From assembly GCF_025319965.1 (NCBI RefSeq), contig NZ_CP012549.1:930001-994000 (forward strand): a stretch of 64,000 nt of DNA. Reading direction: 5' to 3'. Positions 35,609-46,764 of the stretch are shown here, one piece after another. The translations under genes and the position numbers were made by a program. The stretch's first letter is position 1, and each line of letters opens with the position of its first letter. The DNA comes from Campylobacter sp. RM16187 (lineage in GTDB: Bacteria > Campylobacterota > Campylobacteria > Campylobacterales > Campylobacteraceae). The notes under the pieces were generated by a model. The model did not search any database, was not told where the DNA came from, and worked only from the letters and a program-made list of their open reading frames with translations.

Positions 35609-36148
35609 TTATCTGGCAGATCTTATATATGCAAATATATACTCAAATCCAGAATATAGTGTTAATGCTACGGCAAACCATAAAAGTGCATTGGCAAAAG
35701 GCCACTGCATGATCAAAAATCCAATGGCTATCATCTGAAATACCGTTTTTACCTTGCCTGCCATTGAGGCGGCGAAATTTAGTCCCTCTGCAGCTATCAC
35801 TACTCTAAAACCTGTTATAAAAAATTCTCTTATAAGTATCAGATATATAGCCCAAGGATTGGCTCTATCCATCATCATAAGCCCTAAAAATGCGGCTAAG
35901 GTTAGCATCTTATCGGCCAAAGGATCTATTATGGCGCCAAGCTTTGTTTTTTGATTCCAAGCTCTTGCGATATATCCGTCAAAAAAATCTGTCACGCTGG
36001 CTATTGCAAAAATTAGTCCCGCAAAATAGTTTATCCAGCTAATATGGATATTTTCAAAATGAGTATTTGTATTTACAAGGATATAAAACATAGCAGGCGC
36101 CAGTAAAATGCGTAAAAACGCAAGGATATTCGGTAAATTTAAACTCAT
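35609..36148 (-). CDS. pgsA: CDP-diacylglycerol-glycerol-3-phosphate phosphatidyltransferase
   Basis: Commits CDP-diacylglycerol to phosphatidylglycerol. The CDP-alcohol phosphotransferase motif D-x2-DG-x2-AR-x8-G-x3-D-x3-D is complete in DFFDGYIARAWNQKTKLG followed by AIIDPLADK. The 179-residue length and five to six membrane segments fit. Its start overlaps the end of the fabL-like gene by 4 bases. Confidence 0.93.
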   Translation of the reverse strand: MSLNLPNILAFLRILLAPAMFYILVNTNTHFENIHISWINYFAGLIFAIASVTDFFDGYIARAWNQKTKLGAIIDPLADKMLTLAAFLGLMMMDRANPWAIYLILIREFFITGFRVVIAAEGLNFAASMAGKVKTVFQMIAIGFLIMQWPFANALLWFAVALTLYSGFEYIFAYIRSAR

Positions 36149-36930
36149 TTAAATGTTGTTCCGCCATCTATTATAAATGTATGACCGGTTATCCAGCTAG
36201 CCTTGCTTGAGCATAAAAACAGGCAAGCTCCGGCCAGATCCGTAGGCTGACCTATACGATTTAACGGGCTTAGCTTAGCTGTCATATCTCTTACTTCTTC
36301 ATAGTTTGTAAAGGCTCTTAAAGCATCCGTTTCGATAGGACCTCCGCTTACTATGTTTACTCTAATGTTTTTTTCTCCAAGCTCTGTTGCGGCGTATCTT
36401 GCCATAGCTTCAACAGCAGCCTTTGAGGCTCCGTGACCTGCGTAGTTTTCTATATATACTAAATTTCCGGTTGAACTAAGCGAGATAATACTACCACCGC
36501 CGATTTTTTCCATTCTCTTGGCGGCCTCTTGAGCTCCTACCACAAAGGCATTTACAGTAGCGGTAAAGATATTATTTATACCTCTTGGTCGAAGTTTCAT
36601 AAATTTAGTATATCCACCAACTACGGCACGCCCTGAAATAATCGCATTTGATATAAAAAAGTCCACTCTATCAAAATCGGCATCTATAAGCTCGAAAAGA
36701 TCCTTATATGTTTCTGGTTCAAGTATATTTAAAGAGTAGGCGCGCGCCTTTATTTTGAACTTATCCTCAAGCCCTTTGGCTTGCGTTTTGGCTAGTTCCT
36801 CATTTGAGTTATAAGTAAAAGCAATATTTGCTCCAACCTCTGCAAACTGCTCTACTATCGCCCTTCCTATACCCCTTGTCCCACCGCTTATTACTAAGGT
36901 TTTACCTTTAAATTCGTTTTTAAAATCCAT
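36145..36930 (-). CDS. Short-chain dehydrogenase, FabL-like enoyl-ACP reductase
   Basis: 261 residues of the SDR fold. The NAD(P) motif is ISGGTRGIGRAI. The catalytic Tyr and Lys lie in ENYAGHGASK, that is Y-x6-K, the spacing of enoyl reductases, instead of the classic Y-x3-K. VSGGPIETDALRAF and ITGHTFIIDGG resemble Bacillus FabL. It may complete the fatty-acid elongation cycle or serve beside another reductase outside the window. It sits between dapA and pgsA with 1- and 4-base overlaps. Confidence 0.78.
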   Translation of the reverse strand: MDFKNEFKGKTLVISGGTRGIGRAIVEQFAEVGANIAFTYNSNEELAKTQAKGLEDKFKIKARAYSLNILEPETYKDLFELIDADFDRVDFFISNAIISGRAVVGGYTKFMKLRPRGINNIFTATVNAFVVGAQEAAKRMEKIGGGSIISLSSTGNLVYIENYAGHGASKAAVEAMARYAATELGEKNIRVNIVSGGPIETDALRAFTNYEEVRDMTAKLSPLNRIGQPTDLAGACLFLCSSKASWITGHTFIIDGGTTFK

Positions 36931-37823
36931 TAAAATCCTTTTATCTCATACTGCTTCATAGTCTCTTCTATCTTTTTGAAATTCTCTTTGCTAGGTTCGC
37001 AAAGCGGCAGCCTATACTCTAGACTTGGAAGTAGTCCCGCTATATACATAGCCGCCTTTATAGGTATTGGATTGCTCTCGCAAAACAACATCTTATTGAT
37101 ATTATAAAGCTTATCATTGATAGCCTTTGCCTTGATATACTCTTCATCAAGAGCCAGATGCGTAAGCTCTGAAATTTTATCAGGAAGCAGGTTTGAGGTT
37201 ACTGATATGACACCCTTCCCACCATTTGAAAGGATAGGGTAGTTTATAGCATCCTCTCCGCTTATAACGACCAAATTTGGCTCATGAGCAAGCAAATCTA
37301 CGCATCTATCGATACTTCCGCTCGCCTCTTTTACGCCAAATATATTTTCACAGTCATTAAAAAGTCTAAAAATCGTGCAAGGTAGTATATCCACACCTAC
37401 ACGACCCGGGACGTTATATAAAAGAACCGGAATTTCAACACTTGAGGCTATTGTTTTATAGTGTTGATATAGTCCTTCTTGGGTAGGTTTATTGTAATAC
37501 GGCGCAACCGAAAGGATGCCGTCAGCTCCATGAGCTTGGGCAAATTGAGCAAGTCCAACCGCCTCATGAGTAGCGTTACTGCCGGCGCCGGCAAGCACTT
37601 TTACATTCGTATTTTTGCATGTCTTTACGGCTATTTCTATACAAATTCTATGTTCATCATGGGTTAGAGTGGCACTCTCTCCGGTAGTTCCCACAGGCAC
37701 TACTGCGTCTATTCCGTTTTGAATTTGCCTTATAATAAGTTTTTCATAACTTTCTTCATCTAATTTACCGTTTTTAAAAGGTGTTATAAGAGCGGTCATT
37801 GCGCCCTTTAGAATCTTTTTCAT
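36930..37823 (-). CDS. dapA: 4-hydroxy-tetrahydrodipicolinate synthase
   Basis: Condenses pyruvate and aspartate semialdehyde on the way to diaminopimelate and lysine. The TIM-barrel enzyme has [14 protein letters not shown] (pyruvate carboxylate contact), LLYNVPGR with the catalytic Tyr, and FGVKEASGS with the Schiff-base Lys. The length is 297 residues. It overlaps the M16 peptidase gene by 4 bases upstream and the fabL-like gene by 1 base downstream. Confidence 0.96.
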   Translation of the reverse strand: MKKILKGAMTALITPFKNGKLDEESYEKLIIRQIQNGIDAVVPVGTTGESATLTHDEHRICIEIAVKTCKNTNVKVLAGAGSNATHEAVGLAQFAQAHGADGILSVAPYYNKPTQEGLYQHYKTIASSVEIPVLLYNVPGRVGVDILPCTIFRLFNDCENIFGVKEASGSIDRCVDLLAHEPNLVVISGEDAINYPILSNGGKGVISVTSNLLPDKISELTHLALDEEYIKAKAINDKLYNINKMLFCESNPIPIKAAMYIAGLLPSLEYRLPLCEPSKENFKKIEETMKQYEIKGF

Positions 37824-39070
37824 TTTTGATCCTTTCTTAAAATAACTGTAGTAGAAGCCCTATCGGTAAAGTATTTTTTAGAAATTTCATTAATATCTTT
37901 ACCCTTTAGATTTTCTATCTTCTCTTGAAGCTCAAAAAGAGGTTTTATGTCGCCCTTGATAAGAAAATCCCCATATAAATTCGCAACTCTTGAAGCGCTA
38001 CCAAAAGAGTGTATGAAGTCCGATTTTATGCTATTTTTTATCTTTGTTAGCTCATCTTGATTTATATTTTCTTTTTTAATATTTTCTAAAATCTGATGTA
38101 TCTCTTTTTCCACCAATTCAGCTTTTACTCCGGGATTGCAAACCGCTATTATTATAAAAAGACCTTCGTCGATATTATCCATATTGTAAGCATAAATTTG
38201 ATTTACTAAACATTTTTCATCAACTAAAATCCTATGCATTACTGAGCTTTTACCACTACTTAAATACTCGCTTATAGCGCCTAACGCCACCTGATCTTGA
38301 TGGTTAAACGGCGGGGCTTTAAAGGCAATCGCGATCATCTCCACTTCGCTCTCTTTATAAATTTCAACCCTCTTTGCTCCATTTTGAACAGGTTCTACGC
38401 AGTGAATATTTGGAATATCCTTTGAGTTTTTAATCTCTTCAAAGTGCTTTTTACCAAGCTCGAATGCCGTTTTTTTATCTATATCTCCGCTGATTAATAG
38501 TATCGCATTTTTAGGCTGATAAAAGATAGAATGAAATTCTTTTATATCTTCAATTGTCCAGTTTTTAATATCCTCTATAAAACCTATCGGCGTCCAATGG
38601 TATGGATGATAGGTAAAGGCTGTATTAAAGAGAGTGAAGTACAAAAAACCTATAGGGTTATTATCTGTACGCCAAAGCCTCTCTTCTAAAACAACATTTC
38701 GCTCAGGCTGAAATTCCTTGTCTTTAAGGCTTAAATTCGCCATTATATCAGCGTATAATCCTAGCGATTTGTCTAAATTTTGCTTTGAGCACTTAACAAA
38801 ATAGTGAGTATAATCAAAGCCTGTGCTTGCGTTATTTATACCGCCAAAACCCTTGACTATCTTGTCGAACTCTCCAGCTTTTAGATTTTTGGTAGATTTG
38901 AAATTTAGGTGCTCTAGCATATGAGCTATTCCACTTTTTCCCATTACTTCGTTTCTTGATCCTACCTTGTAAAAAAGATCGATACTGATTACATTTGAGC
39001 CTTTATTTACCGGAATGTGATAAATTCCAAACCCGTTTTTAAGTTTAATTTTTGAATATTTTAAAAGCAT
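37820..39070 (-). CDS. M16-family zinc peptidase
   Basis: 416-residue pitrilysin-family protease. The inverted zinc motif HXXEH is seen in [14 protein letters not shown], and a downstream Glu lies in the [12 protein letters not shown] segment. Two M16 domains are present (about 10-200 and 210-400). No signal peptide is seen, so it is likely cytoplasmic unless the start differs. It sits between pyrD and dapA. Confidence 0.9.
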   Translation of the reverse strand: MLLKYSKIKLKNGFGIYHIPVNKGSNVISIDLFYKVGSRNEVMGKSGIAHMLEHLNFKSTKNLKAGEFDKIVKGFGGINNASTGFDYTHYFVKCSKQNLDKSLGLYADIMANLSLKDKEFQPERNVVLEERLWRTDNNPIGFLYFTLFNTAFTYHPYHWTPIGFIEDIKNWTIEDIKEFHSIFYQPKNAILLISGDIDKKTAFELGKKHFEEIKNSKDIPNIHCVEPVQNGAKRVEIYKESEVEMIAIAFKAPPFNHQDQVALGAISEYLSSGKSSVMHRILVDEKCLVNQIYAYNMDNIDEGLFIIIAVCNPGVKAELVEKEIHQILENIKKENINQDELTKIKNSIKSDFIHSFGSASRVANLYGDFLIKGDIKPLFELQEKIENLKGKDINEISKKYFTDRASTTVILRKDQK

Positions 39071-39079
39071 ATTTTTTCC

Positions 39080-40147
39080 TTATTTTCCTATATCTATTCC
39101 CACGGCTTCGCTAATATTTGCGAATCCGTCTCTTTCAAGCAGCTCTAAGAGCTCTAAATTAATATACCTACAAACAGCAGGACCTCTAAATATAAAAGCG
39201 GTGTAAATTTGAACCAAATTTGCGCCCATTCTAATACGCCTATAAGCCTCTTCGCCGCTATCTATACCGCCACTTGCGATTAATACGGTTTTACCAAACA
39301 ATTCATCAGCTACGATCTTAAAGAGGCGTCGAGATTTTTCAGTAATCACTTTACCGCTTAGTCCGCCAAAATTTTGTAAATTTTGTGATTTACTAAGGCT
39401 ATAATCAACGCTTGTATTGTTTATGATAACCCCGCTTGCACCACCTTCGACTGCTGTTTTACAAATTTCAACTGCTTTTTCATCGTCCATATCTGGTGCA
39501 ATCTTAAAAATAATAGGTTTTGTAGTTATAGAAGTTAGCCTGTTAAAAAGCTCCTTCACGAACTCTACATTTTGCAGATCACGCAGGTTTAGCGTATTTG
39601 GAGAAGAGATGTTTATAACAAAAGCATCACAAATATCGCTAAATTCTTTAGTTAAATTTTCATAATCTTCAAGTGCGTTTTCATTTGGAGTTACTTTATT
39701 TTTGCCTATATTTGCAAAAAGAGGTATGACAAAAGGGTATAGTTTTTGAACTCTTTTTGCTATTTTTTTTGCCCCCTCATTGTTAAAACCCATTGCATTT
39801 TGGATACTCTCTTCTTCTACAAGCCTAAAAAGACGAGGTTTTTTATTTCCGCTTTGGGGCTTGGGAGTCAAGGTCCCAAACTCTATATGACCAAATCCAA
39901 GTGCCGTTAGCGGTTTTAGCATAGTAGCGTTTTTATCAAATCCTCCAGCGATTCCTATAGGATTATTAAAAACCAAATTAAATAAATTTTGCTGAAGTCT
40001 AGCATCATTTACGACACATTTATTGGCAACAAAACTCATTGAACCCGGAAATATCTTATCTGCATAGACCATCGTACACTCCGCTATCGCGTGTGCAGTT
40101 TCTGGTTGAAATTTAAAAAAAATAGTTTTTAAATTATTATAATTCAA
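39080..40147 (-). CDS. pyrD: Dihydroorotate dehydrogenase (quinone), class 2
   Basis: FMN enzyme that oxidises dihydroorotate to orotate and passes electrons to the quinone pool. The N-terminal helical part (LKTIFFKFQPETAHAIAE) marks the membrane-associated class 2. Conserved parts are GIAGGFDKNA, NISSPNTLNLRDLQ with the catalytic Ser, and ASGGIDSGEEAYRRI. The length is 355 residues. It lies 72 bases from the msbA-like gene. Confidence 0.95.
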   Translation of the reverse strand: MNYNNLKTIFFKFQPETAHAIAECTMVYADKIFPGSMSFVANKCVVNDARLQQNLFNLVFNNPIGIAGGFDKNATMLKPLTALGFGHIEFGTLTPKPQSGNKKPRLFRLVEEESIQNAMGFNNEGAKKIAKRVQKLYPFVIPLFANIGKNKVTPNENALEDYENLTKEFSDICDAFVINISSPNTLNLRDLQNVEFVKELFNRLTSITTKPIIFKIAPDMDDEKAVEICKTAVEGGASGVIINNTSVDYSLSKSQNLQNFGGLSGKVITEKSRRLFKIVADELFGKTVLIASGGIDSGEEAYRRIRMGANLVQIYTAFIFRGPAVCRYINLELLELLERDGFANISEAVGIDIGK

Positions 40148-40219
40148 GATCTTTCCTTTAAATTTTCGCTGATTTTATCAAAACAGAGCTTAAATTAGCG
40201 ATTTTTATTACCTTTACAA

Positions 40220-41962
40220 CTATCCTATCTTAGGCAAAGAGCCTTTTAGCTTTTGATAAATTTCACAGCCTTGACTAAGCTCTTCATCATTGCCAAATCC
40301 TACTACTTTACCACCGTTTATAACGGCTATTTTATCGGCATTTTGAACCGTACTTAGACGGTGGGCTATGACGATAATTATCTTCTCGTGTTGTAAATTT
40401 GATATCGCCTTTGTGATCTCTTTTTCACTCTCGTTATCAAGAGCCGATGTAGCCTCGTCAAATATCAAAATTTGCGGATCTTTATATAAAGCCCTTGCGA
40501 TAGCTATCCTTTGGCGCTGACCTCCGGAAAGATTGGTGCCAAACTCATTTAAAATCGTATTAATCCCATCTTCAAGCGCACAAACAAATTCATAAGCATT
40601 AGCCATCCTTAAGGCTTTTATCACAGCTTCCTCATCAAATTCTCTTCCGTAAGCTACGTTATTTGCAATCGTATCGTTAAATATATATACGCGCTGAGTA
40701 ACAAGGCCGATATTATCCCTCAAAGATCTTATATCAAATTCTCTTATATTTGTTTCGTTTATTAAAATTTCTCCGCTATTTGCATCATAAAACCTCATCA
40801 GCAAATTTACGATTGAACTTTTGCCTCCTCCGCTTGAGCCTACAAGTGCTATCATTTGAGATTTTAAAGCGGTCAAATTTATACCTTTTAATATCTCTTT
40901 ATCTGCATAATTTAGTCTCACATCTTTAAATTTAACCGACTCTATAACCAAAGGAATCTCTTTATCTCCACTTTTTATAGATGGGGTTTTGTCAAGTAAC
41001 TCAAATGTCCTCTCTGCGGCAGCTACGGCATCTTGAACCTTGTTATAAAGCTTTGAGATTCTTTTAACCGGAGTATATAGCATAAAAAGTGCGGTCAAAA
41101 ACGAAAAGAAGCTTCCCATGGTGATTTGTCCGTCAATGACCTCTTTGCCACCTATTATTACAACCGCGGCAACACCTATGCTGCCGATAACCTCCATTAT
41201 CGGACTTACGGATTCATCTATTTTGACGCTTTTTAAATTTAGCTTAAAAAATTTATTGTTTTCGTCTATAAACCTGCCATGTTCGTATTTTTGAGCATTA
41301 TTTGCCTTAATTATCTCAATATTTGTAAAAATTTCACTAAGCCTAGAGCTAATATCAGAAGTCTTCTCTTGCGCCGCTTTTGATAGTTTTTTCATCTTTT
41401 TTGCAAGTAAAGAGAGCGGATATATCGCTACAGGAAGCACTATAAGAGCAAAAAAAGCAAGCTGAGCGCTTTGATATATGACAACGCATAACAGCCCCAC
41501 TATAGTAATACTCTCTCTTATCATCTCAGGAATCATTGAGGAAACTATGCTTCTTATGCGCTCTATGTCATTGATATTTCGGCTTATAAGCTCTCCTGTA
41601 CGAAAGTCGTTAAAGAATTTCATATCTAAATTTAACAAATTTCCAAGTAGCTTCTCTCTAAATCTACGCACTACGTCTTGTCCTATAAAAGCCGTAAAAT
41701 AAGCTTGCAGAAAAGTTCCAAGACCCTTTAAAAAGTATATCGCGACTATGGCGTATGGCAATAGATATAATAACTCTTTGTTTTTGTCTATAAAAATTTT
41801 ATTTAATACCGGCTCTATAACCCAGGCTGATGCCGCAGTGCCTCCACTGGCTAAAAGCATACCGGTTATGGCTAAGGCAAATTGCGGGATATAGTCTTTA
41901 AAGTATGGTGTAAACCGTCTAAACACGTCCTTTAAACTCATAGATTTCATACTTTTTCCCAC
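40220..41962 (-). CDS. msbA: MsbA-like lipid/multidrug ABC exporter
   Basis: 580-residue half transporter: six membrane helices (about residues 15-320), then an ATPase domain with Walker [10 protein letters not shown], signature [15 protein letters not shown] and Walker [13 protein letters not shown]. The match to lipid A flippases and the position beside cysS and murJ favour MsbA over drug export. Three in-frame ATGs are close together (41962, 41950, 41941), the first two inside the end of cysS, so the exact start is open. Confidence 0.86.
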   Translation of the reverse strand: MGKSMKSMSLKDVFRRFTPYFKDYIPQFALAITGMLLASGGTAASAWVIEPVLNKIFIDKNKELLYLLPYAIVAIYFLKGLGTFLQAYFTAFIGQDVVRRFREKLLGNLLNLDMKFFNDFRTGELISRNINDIERIRSIVSSMIPEMIRESITIVGLLCVVIYQSAQLAFFALIVLPVAIYPLSLLAKKMKKLSKAAQEKTSDISSRLSEIFTNIEIIKANNAQKYEHGRFIDENNKFFKLNLKSVKIDESVSPIMEVIGSIGVAAVVIIGGKEVIDGQITMGSFFSFLTALFMLYTPVKRISKLYNKVQDAVAAAERTFELLDKTPSIKSGDKEIPLVIESVKFKDVRLNYADKEILKGINLTALKSQMIALVGSSGGGKSSIVNLLMRFYDANSGEILINETNIREFDIRSLRDNIGLVTQRVYIFNDTIANNVAYGREFDEEAVIKALRMANAYEFVCALEDGINTILNEFGTNLSGGQRQRIAIARALYKDPQILIFDEATSALDNESEKEITKAISNLQHEKIIIVIAHRLSTVQNADKIAVINGGKVVGFGNDEELSQGCEIYQKLKGSLPKIG

Positions 41963-43332
41963 ATAGTGCCACTTGGAGTATCCATAATGGCTATTTGCAT
42001 AGAGGCAAGCTTCTCTCTAATCTCATCCGCTTTAGTGTAATCTTTTAGCTTTTTGGCTTCATTTCGCTCTTCTATTAAACCTTTTATCTTTGTTTTTTCC
42101 TCATCGCTTACGCCAAACTGAAAATACTCATATACATCGATTTGTAAAATCCCAAGCACTCTGGCTATTAGCTCTAAATTTGCTAAAATTTCACCTTTTT
42201 GAGATTTATCTTTTGGATTTTGATCTAAATTTTCGTTTGCTGTTTTTACAAATTCATCTATTGCAGCAAGCGCTTTGGAAGTATTTAAATCGTCTCTCAT
42301 GGCATTTAGAAACTCTTCTTTAAACTCTTTGTTTTCTTTTCCTAAATTTGAGTCTATAACTCGTTTTTTGAGCCTATAAATCTTATCAAGCCTCTTTTTG
42401 CTAGCCGATAAATCCTCATCAGAATAGTTAAAATGAGCTCTATAATGAGAGCTAAGCAGATAAAATCTCAAAACCTCACCTAGATTTTGCTTTAAAGCAT
42501 CTTTAACAAAGAAGCTATTTCCAAGACTTTTACTCATCTTTTCATCGTTTACTTTAATAAATCCGTTGTGCATCCAGTATTTTGCCAGGGTTTTTTGCTC
42601 GCCGCATCTGCACTGTGCGGCCTCGTTTTCATGATGCGGGAATAGTAGATCTATACCTCCTGCGTGTATATCTATTTCATAATCTTGTCCGCTTGAAAGA
42701 TATTTTTTTATCATTGCCACACACTCGGTATGCCAGCCCGGACGACCTCTGCCAAATGGACTTTCGTACCATTTTTCATCAAATTTCCATAGTACAAAAT
42801 CCTCTTCATTTCTTTTATCGATATTTGACTCAACTCTGGCGATATTTTGATCGCTCTTAGCTTTTCCGCTTAGGCTTAGATACTCGTTATCTTGAGCAGT
42901 GTCAAAGTAAATTCCGTCCCCTTCTATCTCGTAGGCGATATTTTTGTTTTTTAGATTTAAAATATACTCTATTATAGCATCAAGACACTCGGTAGCCTTT
43001 GGCTCTATATCGGCTTCAAACACGTTTAAAGCTCGCATATCATCTTTATAGCTTTTAATATATCTATTGGTGATAGATTCTAAGCTCTCACCGGTTTCAT
43101 CCATCTTTTTTAAAATTTTATCATCGATGTCGGTAAAGTTTTTTACAAATTTAACATCAAATTTAAGCTCTATCAATACTCTTCTAAGCAGATCAAAGCT
43201 AATAGCGCTTTTAGCGTGCCCAAGATGCGAATCATCATATACTGTTGGTCCGCATACGTAAATTCTAACCTTTCCGGTTTCAATAGGCTCAAAATTTAAC
43301 TTTTGTTTTTTTACACTATCAAAAATTTGCAT
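41947..43332 (-). CDS. cysS: Cysteinyl-tRNA synthetase
   Basis: Class I synthetase of 461 residues. The HIGH motif appears as DSHLGHAKS after YVCGPTVYD. The zinc site includes GPTVYD's Cys, HTECVAM and [14 protein letters not shown] is present in [11 protein letters not shown]. It overlaps the start of the msbA-like gene at its end and murJ by 14 bases at its start, showing a compact minus-strand operon. Confidence 0.96.
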   Translation of the reverse strand: MQIFDSVKKQKLNFEPIETGKVRIYVCGPTVYDDSHLGHAKSAISFDLLRRVLIELKFDVKFVKNFTDIDDKILKKMDETGESLESITNRYIKSYKDDMRALNVFEADIEPKATECLDAIIEYILNLKNKNIAYEIEGDGIYFDTAQDNEYLSLSGKAKSDQNIARVESNIDKRNEEDFVLWKFDEKWYESPFGRGRPGWHTECVAMIKKYLSSGQDYEIDIHAGGIDLLFPHHENEAAQCRCGEQKTLAKYWMHNGFIKVNDEKMSKSLGNSFFVKDALKQNLGEVLRFYLLSSHYRAHFNYSDEDLSASKKRLDKIYRLKKRVIDSNLGKENKEFKEEFLNAMRDDLNTSKALAAIDEFVKTANENLDQNPKDKSQKGEILANLELIARVLGILQIDVYEYFQFGVSDEEKTKIKGLIEERNEAKKLKDYTKADEIREKLASMQIAIMDTPSGTMWEKV

Positions 43333-44719
43333 CTATAAATTTCCTTAAAAATATTAAAATGATCATTTCTATGACCAAAATAATAGCCATAATTCCTAAT
43401 CTTTTAAAGCTGATTATAGCCAAAAATCTTTTAGTCCCAAAGGCTCGTATGGTTAGTATAAGCAGTATAAAACCTCCCATTGAGCTAGCCAATGCTAATC
43501 CGAAAGCTCCATAATATTTCATTAAAATAACTGCCAATATTAAGTTTATCACCAAAGTTATTACCGCTATTTTAGAAGTGGTTTTTTGCTGCATTTTTGC
43601 ATGAAGCCATTTTGAAAAAATTTTAGCCAAACCAAACGGCACAAGTCCTATCATATAAGCCTTTAACACAAGAGCGGTATTGGCCGTATCTTGCTCATTA
43701 AACTGACCTCTTTCAAAGAGTAGCTTTATAATAGGATCTGCCAATATAAAGCCTCCTATTGCCGCACCAAAAAGCAGAAAAAATAAAGTTTCAAACCCTT
43801 TATTCATAAATTTTAGAGCCTCTTTTTCGTTGCCGGCTTTTAGATTTCTTGCTATTTTCGGGAAAAGTGCAGTAGAAAGAGCTATGGCAAAGACCGCAAG
43901 TGGAAGCTGAAAGATACGGTTGGCGTAGAATAGATAGCTAATGCTTCCGTATACTAAAAAACTAGCCAACCAAGTATCCATAAAAGAGCTTATTTGTATT
44001 GCGGATGAACCAAATAAACCATGATAAAAATTAGTAAAAAAGCCCTTTGTATCAGCTCTTTTTCCTTTGACAAATTTAATCATTCCTCCAAAAAATATCT
44101 TTGACATAGAGGTAAGATAAAGCGCTATCAAATGAGATATTACCTGCAAAATTCCCCCCGCAACCACTCCGAAGCTCAGATAATAAGCGACAATTTTAGG
44201 CTCTTTGCCTTGAGCTAAAATAAGTGCAAATATCATGGCTATATTTAAAAGTGCGGTTGAAAATGCAGTTGTGATAAAGTGTTGTCTATACTGAAGCAAG
44301 GTAGCAATAAATGTGACTACGTAAATTAACCCAAGATAATAAAAATTTATCTTTACCAAAGGAACAGCTTGAGAGATTTGACTCTCGTTTAAACCCGTTG
44401 CGATAATTTTTGTAAATTGAGGAGCAAATAGATTGACTAGTAATGTCAAAATCATTACAAAAGATAAAAATTTTAAAAAAATTTCAGCAGAAAATACGCT
44501 TTTGTTTTTAGAGTGAGTGAAATTTGGCAATAATGCATCTCCAAATGCTCCTTCTGCAAAAATTCTGCGAAATAGATTTGGAATTTTAAAAGCTATAAAA
44601 AATATATCACTATAAATTCCTGCACCAAGAGTAGAAGCCGTCATCACATCTCTGAAAAATCCTAAGACTCGAGACACCATAATGCCGGCACTATTTGAAA
44701 AAAAGCCTCTTATAAACAT
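43319..44719 (-). CDS. murJ: Lipid II flippase MurJ
   Basis: 466-residue MviN/MurJ family protein with about 13-14 membrane helices. Conserved regions include the N-terminal [14 protein letters not shown] and [18 protein letters not shown], with the charged residues of the central cavity, and [15 protein letters not shown]. It moves lipid II across the inner membrane for wall growth. It starts the minus-strand run and is divergent from the DUF342 gene across 142 bases. Confidence 0.94.
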   Translation of the reverse strand: MFIRGFFSNSAGIMVSRVLGFFRDVMTASTLGAGIYSDIFFIAFKIPNLFRRIFAEGAFGDALLPNFTHSKNKSVFSAEIFLKFLSFVMILTLLVNLFAPQFTKIIATGLNESQISQAVPLVKINFYYLGLIYVVTFIATLLQYRQHFITTAFSTALLNIAMIFALILAQGKEPKIVAYYLSFGVVAGGILQVISHLIALYLTSMSKIFFGGMIKFVKGKRADTKGFFTNFYHGLFGSSAIQISSFMDTWLASFLVYGSISYLFYANRIFQLPLAVFAIALSTALFPKIARNLKAGNEKEALKFMNKGFETLFFLLFGAAIGGFILADPIIKLLFERGQFNEQDTANTALVLKAYMIGLVPFGLAKIFSKWLHAKMQQKTTSKIAVITLVINLILAVILMKYYGAFGLALASSMGGFILLILTIRAFGTKRFLAIISFKRLGIMAIILVIEMIILIFLRKFIDANF

Positions 44720-44777
44720 AAATTTCCATTTTGATATTGTTGCTGAAATAATATTTAAATTTATATTTAAAAAACGT

Positions 44778-44803
44778 AAAACTAGACCCTATAAACTAGT
44801 TTT
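44778..44803. repeat. Hairpin in the murJ/DUF342 divergent gap
   Basis: AAAACTAG and CTAGTTTT form an 8-base-pair inverted repeat around a 10-base centre, between two divergent genes. It could be a protein-binding site or a hairpin in a leader; no T-run strong enough for a terminator follows. Confidence 0.35.
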
Positions 44804-44861
44804 AATTAAATTTTAGAGAAAATAGACAAATTTAAAAATAAGAAATTTGAGAGAATGTTGG

Positions 44862-46760
44862 GTGGAAAATAGTCAAAAAGAGCCAATTTGCCTTGATCCT
44901 ATTGCAATGGACACTATAAATCCTTATAGTGAAATTCCTGTTTTAGCTAGAAATTTTAATGTCGATAGCAAATTTATAGATTTTAAAATTTTATCGATTG
45001 TTACAGAATATAAGTTAATAGGTGATAGTGAAAGTAAGATATTAGAAGATGTCGAACTTGATATTTTTGACGACGATACATTCTATGTAAATCAAGTTGA
45101 AAACATAAAACAAAGCTATAAGGTAGAATTTTTTGACACAAGAAGAAAAAAACAAAATTTACTACCGGATATCTCCATAAGTGCCAATAAAAATCTGACC
45201 AAGATAGTAGCTACAGTTTTTAAAAGCAGTGACGTAGTTTATTTTAAAGAATTTGAAAATAAAGTAACTGAATTTATCTATAAAAAATTAATTAAAGTTG
45301 GAATTTTAGTAGGAATTAGAAATAAGGCTATGAAAAGCGAACTAAGCAAAATTTCATCGTTTTTAAGAGTAAAAGAGATAATAGATAAAGACTATACCTT
45401 TGTAGTAACTTCCGGCGTAGATAAAAAAGACTCTATCGATGATTCTATTATATATCATTATAAAAATAAGATTCAAAAGACAGATGATAGTGACAGAATA
45501 AACTACGCCAATCGCGGCTATCTGCTTGGAGTGGCCCAAGGCGAGCTTATAATAGAATATCAAAAGCCTGTTTTAGGTGAATCAGGACGTGATGCAAGAG
45601 GTGCTTTATTGCCTGTGACGGAGCCTAAAACGACTGTTGTAAAGATGATAGAGCATAGCGATGAGATAGAAGAGAGGGTGGATGACTCTGGTATAAAATA
45701 TTATTCCAAAAAAGCAGGGTATGTTTACGATCAAAAAAATATATTTGATATCAAAGAAGAGCTTGATGTAAACGAGATCTCCTTTAGAGCAACCGGATCT
45801 ATAGATACGGGACTTGATAATAATGTTGTCTTAAACGTAAAAGAAAAAGATGTTACAAAAGATGCCATAGGCGAGGGAATGAGTGTTGAAGCCAATGAGA
45901 TAAACATAGAGGGTAATGTCGCTCAAAACGCCGTAATAAAAGCAAATAAGGTAAAAATTGGCGGACAAACTCACGCAAAAGCTCATATAGAGGCTAAAGA
46001 GGCTAAAATAGCCGTGCATATAGGAAGCTTTGATGGAGATTACGTTGAGATAGATCGTCTTGAGAATGGAAGAGTTAAGGCAAAAACAGCGAAAATAAAA
46101 TCTGTTCTTGGCGGTGAAATAATAGCTGAAAAATTAGAGATAGGAGTGCTGGCTTCAAATTCAAATATAATCATAGCCGACACCCTCGAAATAAGGCAGC
46201 TTAAGGGCATAAACAATAAAATTCTAGTAGATTTTAGCATGGTAAAAAATACTGGCGAAACTATAAATAAAAATTTACAAAAAATAAAAGAGATTAGAGA
46301 GCAGATAGTAAAAATACCCAAACAGCTTGAAGCCAAAAAGTGTATTATAGAAGAAAATAAGGGTCCTATCAACATCATAAAAGAGAAGATGGAAGAGTTT
46401 AGGGTTGCTAAAAATTCTCCTCCTGTAACATTCATAAAAAAACTTAAAGAGTATCAGCAATTGGTTCATGAATACAACAATCTTTTAAGTGAATTTGAAG
46501 AAAAAAAATCCAAAATAACAGATCTAAAAGATGAAATTCAGGCTATTCAGGATGGAATTTTTAATTCAAAGGTTATAAATTATAGTAACTGGCGTGAATT
46601 TAATGAGATAAAATTTAAGTTAGTAGATCCTCCAAGAGAGATATCTTATGTAACTAGAGAAAATGAAATAGCAAGAGTTTTAACAATTAAAAAAGTAGAA
46701 AATGAAAACGGAGAGATCGATTACGTAATTAGGAAAAACAACAACATAAGAAAGGCCTAA
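44862..46760 (+). CDS. FapA-like DUF342 polymer protein
   Basis: Large protein of about 632 residues. The middle to late part has the repeated Gly/Ala/Val-rich beta-helix pattern of FapA/DUF342 (GMSVEANEINIEGNVAQNAV, AHIEAKEAKIAVHIGS). It is followed by a coiled coil (about 475-570) and a C-terminal beta part. I choose GTG at 44862 with GAGAG upstream; TTG at 44847 is possible. Function in these bacteria is unknown; a surface-sensing or envelope role has been proposed elsewhere. It is followed after 4 bases by the Mla permease gene. Confidence 0.75.
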   Translation: MENSQKEPICLDPIAMDTINPYSEIPVLARNFNVDSKFIDFKILSIVTEYKLIGDSESKILEDVELDIFDDDTFYVNQVENIKQSYKVEFFDTRRKKQNLLPDISISANKNLTKIVATVFKSSDVVYFKEFENKVTEFIYKKLIKVGILVGIRNKAMKSELSKISSFLRVKEIIDKDYTFVVTSGVDKKDSIDDSIIYHYKNKIQKTDDSDRINYANRGYLLGVAQGELIIEYQKPVLGESGRDARGALLPVTEPKTTVVKMIEHSDEIEERVDDSGIKYYSKKAGYVYDQKNIFDIKEELDVNEISFRATGSIDTGLDNNVVLNVKEKDVTKDAIGEGMSVEANEINIEGNVAQNAVIKANKVKIGGQTHAKAHIEAKEAKIAVHIGSFDGDYVEIDRLENGRVKAKTAKIKSVLGGEIIAEKLEIGVLASNSNIIIADTLEIRQLKGINNKILVDFSMVKNTGETINKNLQKIKEIREQIVKIPKQLEAKKCIIEENKGPINIIKEKMEEFRVAKNSPPVTFIKKLKEYQQLVHEYNNLLSEFEEKKSKITDLKDEIQAIQDGIFNSKVINYSNWREFNEIKFKLVDPPREISYVTRENEIARVLTIKKVENENGEIDYVIRKNNNIRKA

Positions 46761-46764
46761 ATAG

